DNA of 64,000 bases from Pseudomonas sp. S09G 359 (GTDB taxonomy: Bacteria > Pseudomonadota > Gammaproteobacteria > Pseudomonadales > Pseudomonadaceae): positions 6,437,501 through 6,501,500 of the forward strand of contig NZ_CP025263.1 in NCBI RefSeq assembly GCF_002843605.1, in the 5' to 3' direction. This document shows, in pieces, positions 53,229 to 63,620 of the stretch; positions within the stretch are counted from its first letter, which is position 1; every line of letters starts with the position of its first letter. The position numbers and the translations under genes were made by a program. Below the pieces are notes generated by a model. That model had not been told where the DNA came from, ran no database searches, and was given only the letters and a program-made list of their open reading frames with translations.

Positions 53229-54694
53229 CAATCTATTCCCAATTCTTTCCAGATCGCATCGACACGCGCCATCACGGCTTCGTCCTTGACGATTACCCGG
53301 CCCCACTCACGGGTGGTTTCACCCGGCCATTTATGGGTGGCATCCAGGCCCATCTTCGAACCCAGGCCCGACACCGGCGAGGCGAAGTCGAGGTAGTCGA
53401 TCGGCGTGTTGTCGATCATCACGGTGTCGCGCTTGGGGTCCATGCGCGTGGTGATGGCCCAGATCACGTCGTTCCAGTCCCGGGCGTTGATGTCGTCGTC
53501 GGTGACAATAACGAACTTGGTGTACATGAACTGTCGCAAAAACGACCACACACCGAGCATTACCCGCTTGGCATGGCCCGGGTACGACTTCTTCATGGTC
53601 ACGATAGCCATGCGGTACGAGCAGCCTTCCGGCGGCAGGTAGAAGTCGGTGATCTCCGGGAATTGCTTCTGCAGGATCGGCACGAACACTTCGTTGAGCG
53701 CCACGCCGAGAATTGCCGGCTCATCCGGCGGACGGCCGGTGTAGGTGCTGTGGTAGATCGGCTTGATCCGGTGGGTGATGCGCTCGACGGTGAACACCGG
53801 GAAGCTGTCGACTTCGTTGTAGTAGCCGGTGTGGTCGCCGTAAGGGCCTTCATCGGCCATTTCACCGGGGTGAATCACGCCTTCGAGGATGATTTCGGCG
53901 GTGGCCGGCACTTGCAGGTCGTTGCCACGGCACTTCACCAACTCGGTGCGATTGCCGCGCAGCAGGCCGGCGAAGGCGTATTCGGACAGGCTGTCCGGCA
54001 CCGGGGTCACGGCGCCGAGGATGGTGGCCGGGTCGGCGCCCAGGGCCACGGAGACCGGGAACGGCTGGCCGGGGTGTTTTTCGCACCACTCACGGAAGTC
54101 CAGCGCACCGCCACGGTGGCTCAGCCAACGCATGATCACCTTGTTACGGCCGATCACTTGCTGGCGGTAGATACCGAGGTTCTGGCGGTCCTTGTTCGGG
54201 CCTTTGGTGACGGTCAGGCCCCAGGTGATCAGCGGGCCGACGTCGCCGGGCCAGCAGGTCTGCACCGGAAGCATCGCCAGGTCGACGTCATCGCCTTCGA
54301 TGACAACCTCCTGGCACACCGCATCCTTGACCACCTTGGGCGCCATGGCAATGATCTTGCGGAAGATCGGCAGCTTCGACCAGGCATCCTTCAGGCCCTT
54401 GGGCGGCTCGGGCTCCTTGAGGAAGGCCAGCAGCTTGCCGATCTCGCGCAGCTCGCTGACCGACTCGGCGCCCATGCCAAACGCTACGCGCTCGGGGGTG
54501 CCGAACAGGTTGCCGAGCACGGGGATATCAAAGCCAGTCGGCTTCTCGAACAGCAGCGCCGGGCCCTTGTTGCGCAGGGTACGGTCGCAAATCTCAGTCA
54601 TTTCCAGCACCGGGGAAATCGGCATCTGGATACGTTTCAACTCTCCGCGCTGCTCAAGTTGCTGCACGAAATCCCGAAGATCCTTGAATTTCAT
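53228..54694 (-). CDS. ubiD: 4-hydroxy-3-polyprenylbenzoate decarboxylase UbiD
   Basis: This prenylated-FMN-dependent decarboxylase of ubiquinone synthesis has 488 residues. It starts [19 protein letters not shown] and contains [13 protein letters not shown], the catalytic-site region [18 protein letters not shown] [13 protein letters not shown], and [33 protein letters not shown]. The start at 54694 is the family start; the open frame extends 28 codons upstream without similarity. The rho terminator lies just upstream on the same strand. Confidence 0.94.
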   Translation of the reverse strand: MKFKDLRDFVQQLEQRGELKRIQMPISPVLEMTEICDRTLRNKGPALLFEKPTGFDIPVLGNLFGTPERVAFGMGAESVSELREIGKLLAFLKEPEPPKGLKDAWSKLPIFRKIIAMAPKVVKDAVCQEVVIEGDDVDLAMLPVQTCWPGDVGPLITWGLTVTKGPNKDRQNLGIYRQQVIGRNKVIMRWLSHRGGALDFREWCEKHPGQPFPVSVALGADPATILGAVTPVPDSLSEYAFAGLLRGNRTELVKCRGNDLQVPATAEIILEGVIHPGEMADEGPYGDHTGYYNEVDSFPVFTVERITHRIKPIYHSTYTGRPPDEPAILGVALNEVFVPILQKQFPEITDFYLPPEGCSYRMAIVTMKKSYPGHAKRVMLGVWSFLRQFMYTKFVIVTDDDINARDWNDVIWAITTRMDPKRDTVMIDNTPIDYLDFASPVSGLGSKMGLDATHKWPGETTREWGRVIVKDEAVMARVDAIWKELGID

Positions 54695-54798
54695 TAACCA
54701 TGCCACCCGTAAAATAGGCGTACATCCTACCTGCTCTGGCGCTGGCTGGCAGCTTATCGCGGTGCATTTGGCTGCCATTGGCGCTTAAAAAGCCGGCG

Positions 54799-54833
54799 AA
54801 AAAAAAATGGCGCCCCTGAGGGCGCCATTTTTT
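54799..54833. terminator. Bidirectional Rho-independent terminator after rho
   Basis: The perfect stem ATGGCGCCC / GGGCGCCAT with a four-base loop is flanked by A-rich and T-rich runs. In the minus direction it ends rho about 20 bases after the stop codon. Confidence 0.93.
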
Positions 54834-54851
54834 CGGACCTGAAGCGGCGTG

Positions 54852-56111
<1,260 letters not shown>

Positions 56112-56145
56112 ATAGGAATGACGTAATCATTTATGGAGGGGGGAA

Positions 56146-56164
56146 ATTAAGCTTTTGGCTTAAT
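56146..56164 (-). other. Hairpin in the rho leader
   Basis: A perfect 7-bp inverted repeat ATTAAGC / GCTTAAT lies 35-53 bases before the rho start. E. coli rho is autoregulated by attenuation in its leader; a similar role here is only suggested. Confidence 0.45.
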
Positions 56165-56307
56165 GAGGCCGCGCCGCAGAGAAGGCGACAGGATCGCGTA
56201 CTAATCGAAAAGGAATGCGTCGGCGACGGCTTGCAGGGGGCAGTGGAGAAACCAGTGCGGGGCCGAATGTACCACCTGAGTTTCGGAGCGTCTAGCCCTG
56301 TTTCACG

Positions 56308-56337
56308 AAAAAGCCCCGCTATTTGCGGGGCTTTTTT
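56308..56337 (-). terminator. Rho-independent terminator of trxA
   Basis: The stem GCCCCGC / GCGGGGC is flanked by A and T runs and lies about 10 bases past the trxA stop on the minus strand. Confidence 0.93.
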
Positions 56338-56345
56338 AACGACGT

Positions 56346-56675
56346 TTAGATGTTCGCGTCGAGGAATGCAGCCAGTTGCGACTTCGACAGCGCACCTACT
56401 TTAGTGGCTTCGACGTTGCCGTTCTTGAACAGCATCAGCGTAGGAATACCGCGCACGCCGTGCTTGGCCGGGGTTTCCTGGTTTTCGTCGATGTTCAGCT
56501 TGGCAATGGTCAACTTGCCTTCGTAGGTAGTTGCAATGTCGTCCAGAACAGGCGCGATCATTTTGCAAGGGCCACACCATTCAGCCCAGTAGTCAACCAG
56601 AACCGGGCCTTGAGCCTTGAGTACTTCGGCCTCAAAGGTCGCGTCGGTGACGTGCTTGATAAGATCGTTGCTCAT
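56346..56675 (-). CDS. trxA: Thioredoxin 1
   Basis: This cytosolic disulfide reductase has 109 residues. The redox motif WCGPC spans residues 33-37 within [21 protein letters not shown], and the cis-proline region [13 protein letters not shown] is present. The start [11 protein letters not shown] at 56675 is the family start. The trxA-rho-ubiD order matches other pseudomonads; on the other side the polyphosphate genes that I recall next to trxA in P. aeruginosa are replaced by a FadR-type regulator. Confidence 0.96.
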   Translation of the reverse strand: MSNDLIKHVTDATFEAEVLKAQGPVLVDYWAEWCGPCKMIAPVLDDIATTYEGKLTIAKLNIDENQETPAKHGVRGIPTLMLFKNGNVEATKVGALSKSQLAAFLDANI

Positions 56676-56796
56676 GGATGTCTCCGGATTGTAAGCAAAA
56701 AAAACGTGGCCCATCATAGCCGCCCTTCCCCCGTTCAGGAAGCCGCCTCTGATTGAGTCTTGCTATGGCGGTGCATGAGTTTGGGTATAGCCCAAT

Positions 56797-57492
56797 TCAG
56801 GGCGTTACCGGAGTCACGAAGGCGATACCGGTACGCAATGCCGCATTGCGCACGTGCTCCTGCATGGTTTTCTGCGCCGCCGCGCTGGCCCGACGGGCAA
56901 GGGCGCGGAGGATCTTGCGGTGCTCCTGCCAGGTTTCCATGGCCCGCTCCGGCCGGATGAACGGTAGTTTCTGGCTCTCCAGAAACACCTCAGCGCTGGC
57001 GCTCAGGATACTCACCATCGCCTGATTACCGCTGGCCAGCAGGATGCACTGGTGGAACTCGAAGTCCAGCCGCGCAGCCGCCTCGAAGTCACCGGCCTTG
57101 AGTACCTTGCGCATCGCCTCGACATTGTCCTCCAGGCGGTCCAGCTCATCGATGCTCAAGGTTACGGCCGCCAACCCCGCCGCAAACCCTTCAAGGGCGT
57201 AGCGCAACTGGAAGATATCCAGCGGCGTGGCCTGCGCCGCAAACGGCCAGGCAAACCCCGGTGAATCCTCCGCCGCTTGCACAAACACGCCTTTGCCCGG
57301 CTGCACGCTGACCACACCCAAGGCACTCAGGGACGACAACGCCTCGCGCAGCGACGCCCGGCTCACGCCCAACTGCACCGCAAGGTCGCGCTGGGACGGC
57401 AGTGCGTCGCCCGGCCCGAAGCCCTGCTCTTTGATCAGTTTGCGGATGGCCTGCAGGGCCGCTTCCGGTACGGCTTGGGCGATGGAATTCAT
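56797..57492 (-). CDS. FadR/GntR-family transcriptional regulator (FCD domain)
   Basis: This 231-residue regulator has an N-terminal winged helix (ALPSQRDLAVQLGVSRASLREALSSLSALGVVSVQPGKGVFV, residues about 29-70). The helical C-terminal FCD domain (RYALEGFAAGLAAVTLS ... FEFHQCILLASGNQAMVSIL) has conserved residues that usually hold a metal and a carboxylic ligand. It is divergent from an amino-acid-type ABC transporter and is probably its local regulator; a FadR-like palindrome lies between them. The start at 57492 fits the family; the frame continues upstream into the gap. Confidence 0.9.
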   Translation of the reverse strand: MNSIAQAVPEAALQAIRKLIKEQGFGPGDALPSQRDLAVQLGVSRASLREALSSLSALGVVSVQPGKGVFVQAAEDSPGFAWPFAAQATPLDIFQLRYALEGFAAGLAAVTLSIDELDRLEDNVEAMRKVLKAGDFEAAARLDFEFHQCILLASGNQAMVSILSASAEVFLESQKLPFIRPERAMETWQEHRKILRALARRASAAAQKTMQEHVRNAALRTGIAFVTPVTP

Positions 57493-57618
57493 AAAAGTTT
57501 CAAGGTTCCAGTCAACTGAACGGCTAGTTGTAAAGCTATTCGCAGCCGGCGGCAAGCCACGCCCCAAAGGGGCTCGCGCGGTTTTACCGGCGCTCGAAAA
57601 GGGTGCGAAAAACTCAAT

Positions 57619-57635
57619 CACTGTTCAGACCAGTA
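57619..57635. promoter_or_regulatory. Candidate FadR-type operator
   Basis: On the minus strand the sequence reads TACTGGTCTGAACAGTG, close to the FadR operator type ACTGGTC-N-GACCAGT. It lies in the divergent region between the regulator and the ABC transporter, 120 bases before the binding-protein gene. Confidence 0.6.
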
Positions 57636-57757
57636 AGACCACTGCAGCTCAACAAACTCCAGCATTGCAGGCCATTCGTAGCGTGCTGGCATGGGCTGTG
57701 CAATCACGCAAGGAAGTCAAATCCAGAAAATCCCTTCGCCCTTCTCGGAGAGTTGCC

Positions 57758-58543
57758 ATGACCAAGCGCTACAGCGCCCTGCTTACTGCCCTGTTTGCCA
57801 GCCTGATGCTGAGCCAGGCACCCGCCCAGGCCAACGGTCTGGACGACATCGTCGCCCGTGGCACCCTCAAGGTCGCCGTGCCCCAGGACTTCCCGCCCTT
57901 CGGCTCGGTCGGCCCGGACATGAAGCCACGCGGCCTGGACATCGACACCGCGAAGCTGCTGGCTGACCAACTCAAGGTCAAGCTGGAACTGACCCCGGTC
58001 AACAGCACCAACCGCATCCCGTTCCTCACCACCGGTAAAGTCGACCTGGTGATTTCCAGCCTGGGCAAGAACCCTGAGCGCGAGAAAGTCATCGACTTCT
58101 CCAAGGCCTACGCACCGTTCTACCTGGCCGTGTTCGGCCCGCCTGACGCCGCCATCAGCAGCACCGACGACCTCAAGGGCAAGACCATCAGCGTGACCCG
58201 TGGCGCCATCGAAGACATTGAGCTGACCGCCGTGGCCCCCAAAGAGGCAACCATCAAGCGCTTCGAAGACAACAACTCGACCATCGCCGCCTACCTGGCC
58301 GGCCAGGTCGACCTGATTGCCAGCGGCAACGTGGTGATGGTGGCCATCAGCGAACGCAACCCGAAACGCGTGCCGGCGCTGAAAGTGAAGCTCAAGGACT
58401 CGCCGGTGTACGTGGGCGTGAACAAGAATGAGCCGGCGTTGCTGGAGAAGGTCAACCAGATCCTCGTCGCGGCCAAGGCCGATGGCAGCCTGGAAAAGAA
58501 CGCCATGCAGTGGCTCAAAGAACCACTGCCTGCTGATCTGTGA
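57758..58543 (+). CDS. Polar amino acid-type ABC transporter periplasmic binding protein (family 3)
   Basis: This periplasmic binding protein of 261 residues has signal peptide MTKRYSALLTALFASLMLSQAPAQA. The mature segment includes GTLKVAVPQDFPPFGSVGPDMKPRGLDIDTAKLLADQLKVKLEL, the family-3 signature. GGAGAG sits before the start at 57758. It is the first gene of a four-gene transporter operon. The ligand may be an amino acid, opine or a related compound; sequence alone does not tell. Confidence 0.9.
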   Translation: MTKRYSALLTALFASLMLSQAPAQANGLDDIVARGTLKVAVPQDFPPFGSVGPDMKPRGLDIDTAKLLADQLKVKLELTPVNSTNRIPFLTTGKVDLVISSLGKNPEREKVIDFSKAYAPFYLAVFGPPDAAISSTDDLKGKTISVTRGAIEDIELTAVAPKEATIKRFEDNNSTIAAYLAGQVDLIASGNVVMVAISERNPKRVPALKVKLKDSPVYVGVNKNEPALLEKVNQILVAAKADGSLEKNAMQWLKEPLPADL

Positions 58544-58557
58544 CGCGGAGCTGACTG

Positions 58558-59226
58558 ATGGCCTATCAATTCGACTTTGTGCCGGTGCTGGCCAATACCG
58601 ATCTGCTGTTGCGCGGTGCGCTGTTCACCCTTGAGCTGACGGCTATCGGCGCCATCCTGGGGGTGGCCCTGGGCACCGTCGGTGCCGTGGTGCGGGCCTG
58701 GAAGATCCAGCCGTTTGCCTGGTTCTTCGGCGTGTATGTCGAGTTGATCCGCAATACGCCGTTCCTGGTGCAGCTGTTTTTCATCTTCTTCGGCCTGCCC
58801 TCCCTGGGGCTGAAGATCACTGAGTGGCAGGCCGCTGTGCTGGCGATGGTGATCAACCTGGGGGCCTACTCCACCGAGATCATCCGCGCCGGCATCCAGG
58901 CCATCCCGCGCGGGCAACTGGAAGCCGCCGCCGCATTGGCGATGACACGCTTCGAGGCGTTCCGCCACGTGGTGCTGCTGCCGGCGCTGGGCAAGGTGTG
59001 GCCGGCCCTGAGCAGCCAGATCATCATCGTGATGCTCGGCTCGGCGGTGTGTTCGCAGATCGCCACCGAAGAGCTGAGCTTTGCCGCCAACTTTATCCAG
59101 TCGCGCAACTTCCGCGCGTTTGAAACCTATGCCCTGACCACCCTGGTGTACCTGTGCATGGCGCTGATGATTCGCCAGTTGCTCAACTGGATCGGCCGCC
59201 GGTTTGTGATGAGGAACAGCCGATGA
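58558..59226 (+). CDS. ABC transporter permease, HisM/HisQ type
   Basis: This inner-membrane permease of 222 residues has the conserved ELIRNTPFLVQLFFIFFGLP segment and the EAA loop LEAAAALAMTRFEAFRHVVLLPAL near 120-143. About five hydrophobic segments are visible. It overlaps the next permease by four bases (ATGA), forming a heterodimeric channel with it. Confidence 0.92.
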   Translation: MAYQFDFVPVLANTDLLLRGALFTLELTAIGAILGVALGTVGAVVRAWKIQPFAWFFGVYVELIRNTPFLVQLFFIFFGLPSLGLKITEWQAAVLAMVINLGAYSTEIIRAGIQAIPRGQLEAAAALAMTRFEAFRHVVLLPALGKVWPALSSQIIIVMLGSAVCSQIATEELSFAANFIQSRNFRAFETYALTTLVYLCMALMIRQLLNWIGRRFVMRNSR

Positions 59227-59873
59227 GTGATTTTTCCTTCTGGGACATCGTGCGTAACCTGGCTACCGGCCTGCAATGGACCCTGTTGCTGTCGCTGGTG
59301 GCCTTTATCGGCGGCGGCGTGATCGGTTTGCTGGTGATGACCATGCGCATCAGCAAGAAAGCCTTCCCACGCGGTGTCGCGCGCACCTATATCGAACTAT
59401 TCCAGGGCACTCCGCTGTTGATGCAGCTGTTCCTGGTGTTTTTCGGCATCGCCCTGCTGGGGGTGGATATCTCGCCCTGGCTGGCAGCGGCGATTGCCCT
59501 GACCCTGTTTACCAGCGCCTACCTCGCCGAAATCTGGCGCGGCTGCGTCGACTCCATCGCCCACGGGCAATGGGAAGCCTCGGCCAGCCTGGCGTTGAAC
59601 CCGCTTGAACAACTGCGCTACGTGATCCTGCCCCAGGCGCTGCGGATTGCCGTCGCGCCTACCGTGGGCTTCTCGGTGCAGGTGGTCAAAGGCACCGCCG
59701 TGACCTCGATCATCGGCTTCACCGAACTGACCAAGACCGGCGGCATGCTCGCCAATGCCACCTTCGAGCCTTTTATGGTCTACGGCCTGGTGGCGCTCGG
59801 TTACTTCCTGCTCTGCTACCCCTTGTCCCTCAGTGCGCGCTACCTGGAAAGGAGACTGCATGCCTCTGCTTAG
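59223..59873 (+). CDS. ABC transporter permease, HisM/HisQ type (second subunit)
   Basis: This 216-residue permease is paralogous to the previous gene, with IELFQGTPLLMQLFLVFFG and WEASASLALNPLEQLRYVILPQALRIA as the EAA loop. The start overlaps the previous stop and its own end overlaps the ATPase gene start by 14 bases, so all three subunits are translationally coupled. Confidence 0.92.
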   Translation: MSDFSFWDIVRNLATGLQWTLLLSLVAFIGGGVIGLLVMTMRISKKAFPRGVARTYIELFQGTPLLMQLFLVFFGIALLGVDISPWLAAAIALTLFTSAYLAEIWRGCVDSIAHGQWEASASLALNPLEQLRYVILPQALRIAVAPTVGFSVQVVKGTAVTSIIGFTELTKTGGMLANATFEPFMVYGLVALGYFLLCYPLSLSARYLERRLHASA

Positions 59874-60597
59874 AATTTCCGCCCTGCATAAGTATTACGG
59901 CGATCACCACGTACTCAAGGGCATCGACCTGACGGTTGAAGAAGGCCAGGTGGTGGCGATTGTCGGCCGCAGTGGCTCCGGCAAGTCCACCTTGCTGCGC
60001 ACCCTCAATGGCCTGGAATCCATCAACGACGGCGTGATCGAAGTCGATGGCGAATACCTCGACGCCGCCCGCGCCGACCTGCGCAGCCTGCGACAGAAAG
60101 TCGGCATGGTGTTCCAGCAGTTCAATCTGTTCCCGCACCTGACGGTGGGCGAAAACGTGATGCTCGCACCGCAAGTAGTGCAAAAAGTGCCCAAGGCCAA
60201 GGCGGCCCAACTGGCCAGGCAGATGCTGGAGCGCGTCGGGCTGGGAGAGAAATTCGATGCCTTCCCCGATCGGCTGTCCGGCGGCCAGCAACAGCGGGTT
60301 GCCATTGCCCGCGCCCTGGCCATGTCGCCCAAGGTGCTGCTGTGCGACGAAATCACCTCGGCCCTGGACCCGGAGCTGGTCACCGAAGTGCTCAGCGTGG
60401 TGCGCCAACTGGCCAAGGACGGCATGACCCTGATCATGGTGACCCACGAAATGCGCTTTGCCCGGGAAGTGGGCGACAAGCTGGTGTTCATGCACCAGGG
60501 CAAGGTGCATGAAGTGGGCGACCCCAAGGAACTGTTCGCCAACCCCAGGACGCCCGAGTTCGCCAACTTCATTGGCTCGGTGGAACAGCCAGGCTGA
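59860..60597 (+). CDS. Polar amino acid-type ABC transporter ATP-binding protein
   Basis: This 245-residue ATPase of the GlnQ/HisP group shows Walker [26 protein letters not shown], Walker B VLLCDEITSALDPELV and the H-loop VTHEMRFAREVGD. The start MPLLRISALHKYYGDHHVLKG at 59860 has GGAGA upstream. Its last 29 coding bases overlap, tail to tail, the end of the convergent pilin gene, an unusually deep overlap with no space for a terminator. Confidence 0.93.
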   Translation: MPLLRISALHKYYGDHHVLKGIDLTVEEGQVVAIVGRSGSGKSTLLRTLNGLESINDGVIEVDGEYLDAARADLRSLRQKVGMVFQQFNLFPHLTVGENVMLAPQVVQKVPKAKAAQLARQMLERVGLGEKFDAFPDRLSGGQQQRVAIARALAMSPKVLLCDEITSALDPELVTEVLSVVRQLAKDGMTLIMVTHEMRFAREVGDKLVFMHQGKVHEVGDPKELFANPRTPEFANFIGSVEQPG

Positions 60598-61123
60598 CCA
60601 GTTCGAAACTGCCCAGCCCCTCCAAGGACGTCTCGTTGCGTACGTCCAAGGCGTCGGCGGGCAGCTCAGTGTCAATATCGACCTGGACCGTCAAGCGCTG
60701 GCCTACCACCGGCAGGCCTGCCGCCCGCGCCACCAATGCCTGCCCGGGCAACAACTGCCCGCTGGCAGGCTCACCGGGTAAGTGCGCAACCGCCCACCCC
60801 ACCGCACGCCCATCCACCTGGGCATGCCTGAGGCTCAGGCGAAAGCGCCCCTGGCGGCCAAATCGAAAGCCCTCTTGCCCATCGGCGGCAGCCCCGACAA
60901 AACGCAGCGCCATTGCAGCAGGCTCAGCGCAAAAAACGTTTACGTTCAACGAACGCGTGCCGAGCGTAATAGCAGCGCTTTCGACGAGCACCTCCCTGCG
61001 AATGGCACCATAGTCGATGCGCGACTGGCTCACCGACAGCCGACAGTTTTCTGCACGCACGTGCGGCACAGCCAGCAGCGTGCAGAGCACTGCCAAGCAC
61101 AGGATTTCAAGCTTGGCGGCCAT
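60569..61123 (-). CDS. Pilin-like/DUF1120-type fimbrial subunit
   Basis: This 184-residue exported protein has signal peptide MAAKLEILCLAVLCTLLAVPHVRA. The mature part begins ENCRLSVSQSRIDYGAI with a second cysteine in NVNVFCAEP, the disulfide pattern of chaperone-usher pilins and DUF1120 proteins. Its start overlaps the usher stop by 17 bases. It could be a minor subunit or tip adhesin, as it is last in the cluster. GC-rich, with few recognisable family residues, so the subunit role is partly inferred from context. Confidence 0.72.
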   Translation of the reverse strand: MAAKLEILCLAVLCTLLAVPHVRAENCRLSVSQSRIDYGAIRREVLVESAAITLGTRSLNVNVFCAEPAAMALRFVGAAADGQEGFRFGRQGRFRLSLRHAQVDGRAVGWAVAHLPGEPASGQLLPGQALVARAAGLPVVGQRLTVQVDIDTELPADALDVRNETSLEGLGSFELVSLAVPPSQ

Positions 61124-63620
61124 GGCACACCGCCGACGTGGTTTCGTAGAACTTGTCATTGTCAGGCTTGGCCTCGAGGTCAATGCGCAATTGGCAGGTC
61201 GATGAGTCCGGTAACAAAACCCGCAAGTTTTGCGACTCCTCGATGTCGTTCAGGAAAATCATGCCCTCACCCACCACGCTGGTCAGGAAGCGATCGCCTT
61301 TGCCGAATACCGAGGCACCCTGTGGCAACGACTGGCCTTGCGGGTCATGCGCGGTGAGCAGCACACGGCGCACCTTCACCACCTCAAAACCCACGGCATT
61401 GAACGACCCGCGCCCCGCAGCCAGCACCTGGGTGCCGTTCCTCAGGTCAACGCGCTTGGGCAAGGACTGGGTCTGCACTTCGACCCGGCTGTTGGTGTAG
61501 GCCGGCAAGCCTGCGATCACCGCTTGCCCACGGAAGTCCGTCCACACCGGGCCTTGTGGGGTCTCGACTTTCACAGAGCCGATATCCCCTACCGAAACAA
61601 TACCGAACGTGTCCTGCACGGTATAAGGCGAAAACGTCAGCCCGCGTTCATGAGCCACTACGCCGCCTTGCAGTTGCCCGGTATAGCTGTTGCCCAAGGG
61701 GCCATGGCTGACCCCCAGACCGACCCGGGTATAACGTGGCAGCAGGTTCACCTGCGCACGCGCAGACTGCTCCCGCGTCCTCAGGTCGCGTTCGACCCCT
61801 ACCTCATAGTTCACAGACTCATTGACCTGTTCGCTGAGCGCTGTACCTGCGCTGAACTGGTCGCCACGGCGGCTGGTGTAGCTGCTCACACGACGGTCCC
61901 TGCCCAGGGGCACGTTGACCTGCAGCCGCACGGAAAGGTCGTTGTCCACGGCTCTGTCGCGCCGGTTGCGGTCATGGGTTGCGCGAGTACCACCGACTTG
62001 CGAATCGGCGATCAACGCAACATCGGCGCGGCTGAATGACTTGTTCCATGAGGCAAACACGTGCTCGCTCGTTTGCCGGTCAAACTGCGAACTGCGCGTA
62101 TAGCCCATGGAGAACACCCCCAGTGAGGGATCAGCCCAGCTCAGGCCCGCCGTGTACTGATTTTTGAAGCGCGAATCCAGTACATCAGCCGTCAATGAGC
62201 GGCCCGCCTCGATGACCTCACGATAACCCCGAGTCTGGGCGGTAGCGCTTAGGTTGACGTCGACATTGGCATAAACCGGGCTGCTTGCCGACACGCTGCT
62301 GCGCGACCCGGCCACGGCCTTTTTGCTATCTCGGGACATGTTATGACGCGCGCCCACGGAAACCCGCTGGAAAAACACGCTGGCAAGGCTGCCACCCGCC
62401 GACCAGTATTCATCGGTGCTCAGCACGCCTAGACCCGCGGACGAATCGCGCCCCAGCCCCCACGTGCCACTACCCATGGCAACCACCGATGAGGGGACGT
62501 CTTCGCGCGGATTTTCGCGCAGCTTGCCCAGTGAAAAATAATAGCCAGGCGCTGTCGGCACCGCCCCTGCGAAAGAAGCGGCCGGTACCACAAAACTGCG
62601 CCTGGCACCCCTTACATCAATCACGCTGACTTCAAGGTCGCTGGTGCCATTGAGCAAAGGCAAACCAGTGAGTCGAAAAGGACCTTCGGGCACCAGCGTG
62701 CTGTGGATCAATACGCCGGACTGGCGTACCTCAATTCGCGATTGGCTCTGGGCCAGGCCTTCGACCACGGCATTGTTGCTGTTCGCGGCCGCACGTGATT
62801 GGCCATCGGGGGAAAACTGCACACCGGACAACTGAATACCACCAAACAATGGGTTGTTACTGGAAAGTTGGCCTGTCTGGAAAGTCGATTGCAACGCGGC
62901 AATATCCCGCTGGGCATAGGCGTACAAGTGTTCGGTACGGGCCTTGCCGTTGTCAGACACATAGAACTGGCGGCTACGCACAATCCAGTCCTCAAGGTTG
63001 AAGCCCGCCTCGGTATAGGCCGACACAAACCGGCTCGGCCCATTGCGCGAGTGGCTGTCGAAACCCAGCACGTCATAGTTGAACAATGCCGCCGCCCCGC
63101 CCCGGGAAAAATGCCCGGTCTCCCACTGGGGCTCACGCAAGGACTGGGTCGGCACCACCAACGCCACTTCATCCGTGCCGGGGCGCAGCCTCACCATCGC
63201 CGTCGGGAACGCTCCCAGGAAGTCATGGCAGGCCTGGGCCGGTGCGGCACCTTCGCGAGTAACCCCACTGGGTTTCACCAACCCGGCTTTCTCCAGCAAC
63301 CCTGGGGTGAAACACAGTTGGCCCGCCTGGTCGAACCGCGCATCCACCAGCCCAAGCGGGTTTCCATTGACCCGCAGCCCCACCACCTGCACGCCTTCGC
63401 GAAAGCGCGGGGCGCTGCGAAAGTAGTCCGATACCTTGGGGTCAATCCCATGGGCGGTCAGCGCCGCGAGGTCGAAGCCCTCGCCAAGCTCCAACGCCGG
63501 CGCAAGGCCAGGCAAGCTCCAAAGCGTCGCGAACCCGATAAACAACGTGGGCCTGCACTGCCAAAAGGGTGCCGCAATACCGTCACTCGACGGGCACGTC
63601 TTGAGCCGATCACCCCTCAT
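61107..63620 (-). CDS. Chaperone-usher pilus outer-membrane usher (FimD/PapC-like)
   Basis: This outer-membrane pilus assembly platform has about 837 residues. Segments fit the usher plan: an N-terminal domain after a weak signal region, a TonB-like barrel rich in alternating strands (residues about 150-650) with a plug-like segment RIEVRQSGVLIHSTLVPEGPFRLTGLP, and C-terminal domains. Conserved usher phrases include PGYYFSLGKLRENP, GLPAYTNSRVEVQTQSLPKRVDL and FGKGDRFLTSVVGEGMIFLNDI. The start at 63620 overlaps the chaperone stop by 11 bases. A start 25 codons upstream is possible but lies inside the chaperone gene. Confidence 0.88.
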   Translation of the reverse strand: MRGDRLKTCPSSDGIAAPFWQCRPTLFIGFATLWSLPGLAPALELGEGFDLAALTAHGIDPKVSDYFRSAPRFREGVQVVGLRVNGNPLGLVDARFDQAGQLCFTPGLLEKAGLVKPSGVTREGAAPAQACHDFLGAFPTAMVRLRPGTDEVALVVPTQSLREPQWETGHFSRGGAAALFNYDVLGFDSHSRNGPSRFVSAYTEAGFNLEDWIVRSRQFYVSDNGKARTEHLYAYAQRDIAALQSTFQTGQLSSNNPLFGGIQLSGVQFSPDGQSRAAANSNNAVVEGLAQSQSRIEVRQSGVLIHSTLVPEGPFRLTGLPLLNGTSDLEVSVIDVRGARRSFVVPAASFAGAVPTAPGYYFSLGKLRENPREDVPSSVVAMGSGTWGLGRDSSAGLGVLSTDEYWSAGGSLASVFFQRVSVGARHNMSRDSKKAVAGSRSSVSASSPVYANVDVNLSATAQTRGYREVIEAGRSLTADVLDSRFKNQYTAGLSWADPSLGVFSMGYTRSSQFDRQTSEHVFASWNKSFSRADVALIADSQVGGTRATHDRNRRDRAVDNDLSVRLQVNVPLGRDRRVSSYTSRRGDQFSAGTALSEQVNESVNYEVGVERDLRTREQSARAQVNLLPRYTRVGLGVSHGPLGNSYTGQLQGGVVAHERGLTFSPYTVQDTFGIVSVGDIGSVKVETPQGPVWTDFRGQAVIAGLPAYTNSRVEVQTQSLPKRVDLRNGTQVLAAGRGSFNAVGFEVVKVRRVLLTAHDPQGQSLPQGASVFGKGDRFLTSVVGEGMIFLNDIEESQNLRVLLPDSSTCQLRIDLEAKPDNDKFYETTSAVCHGRQA

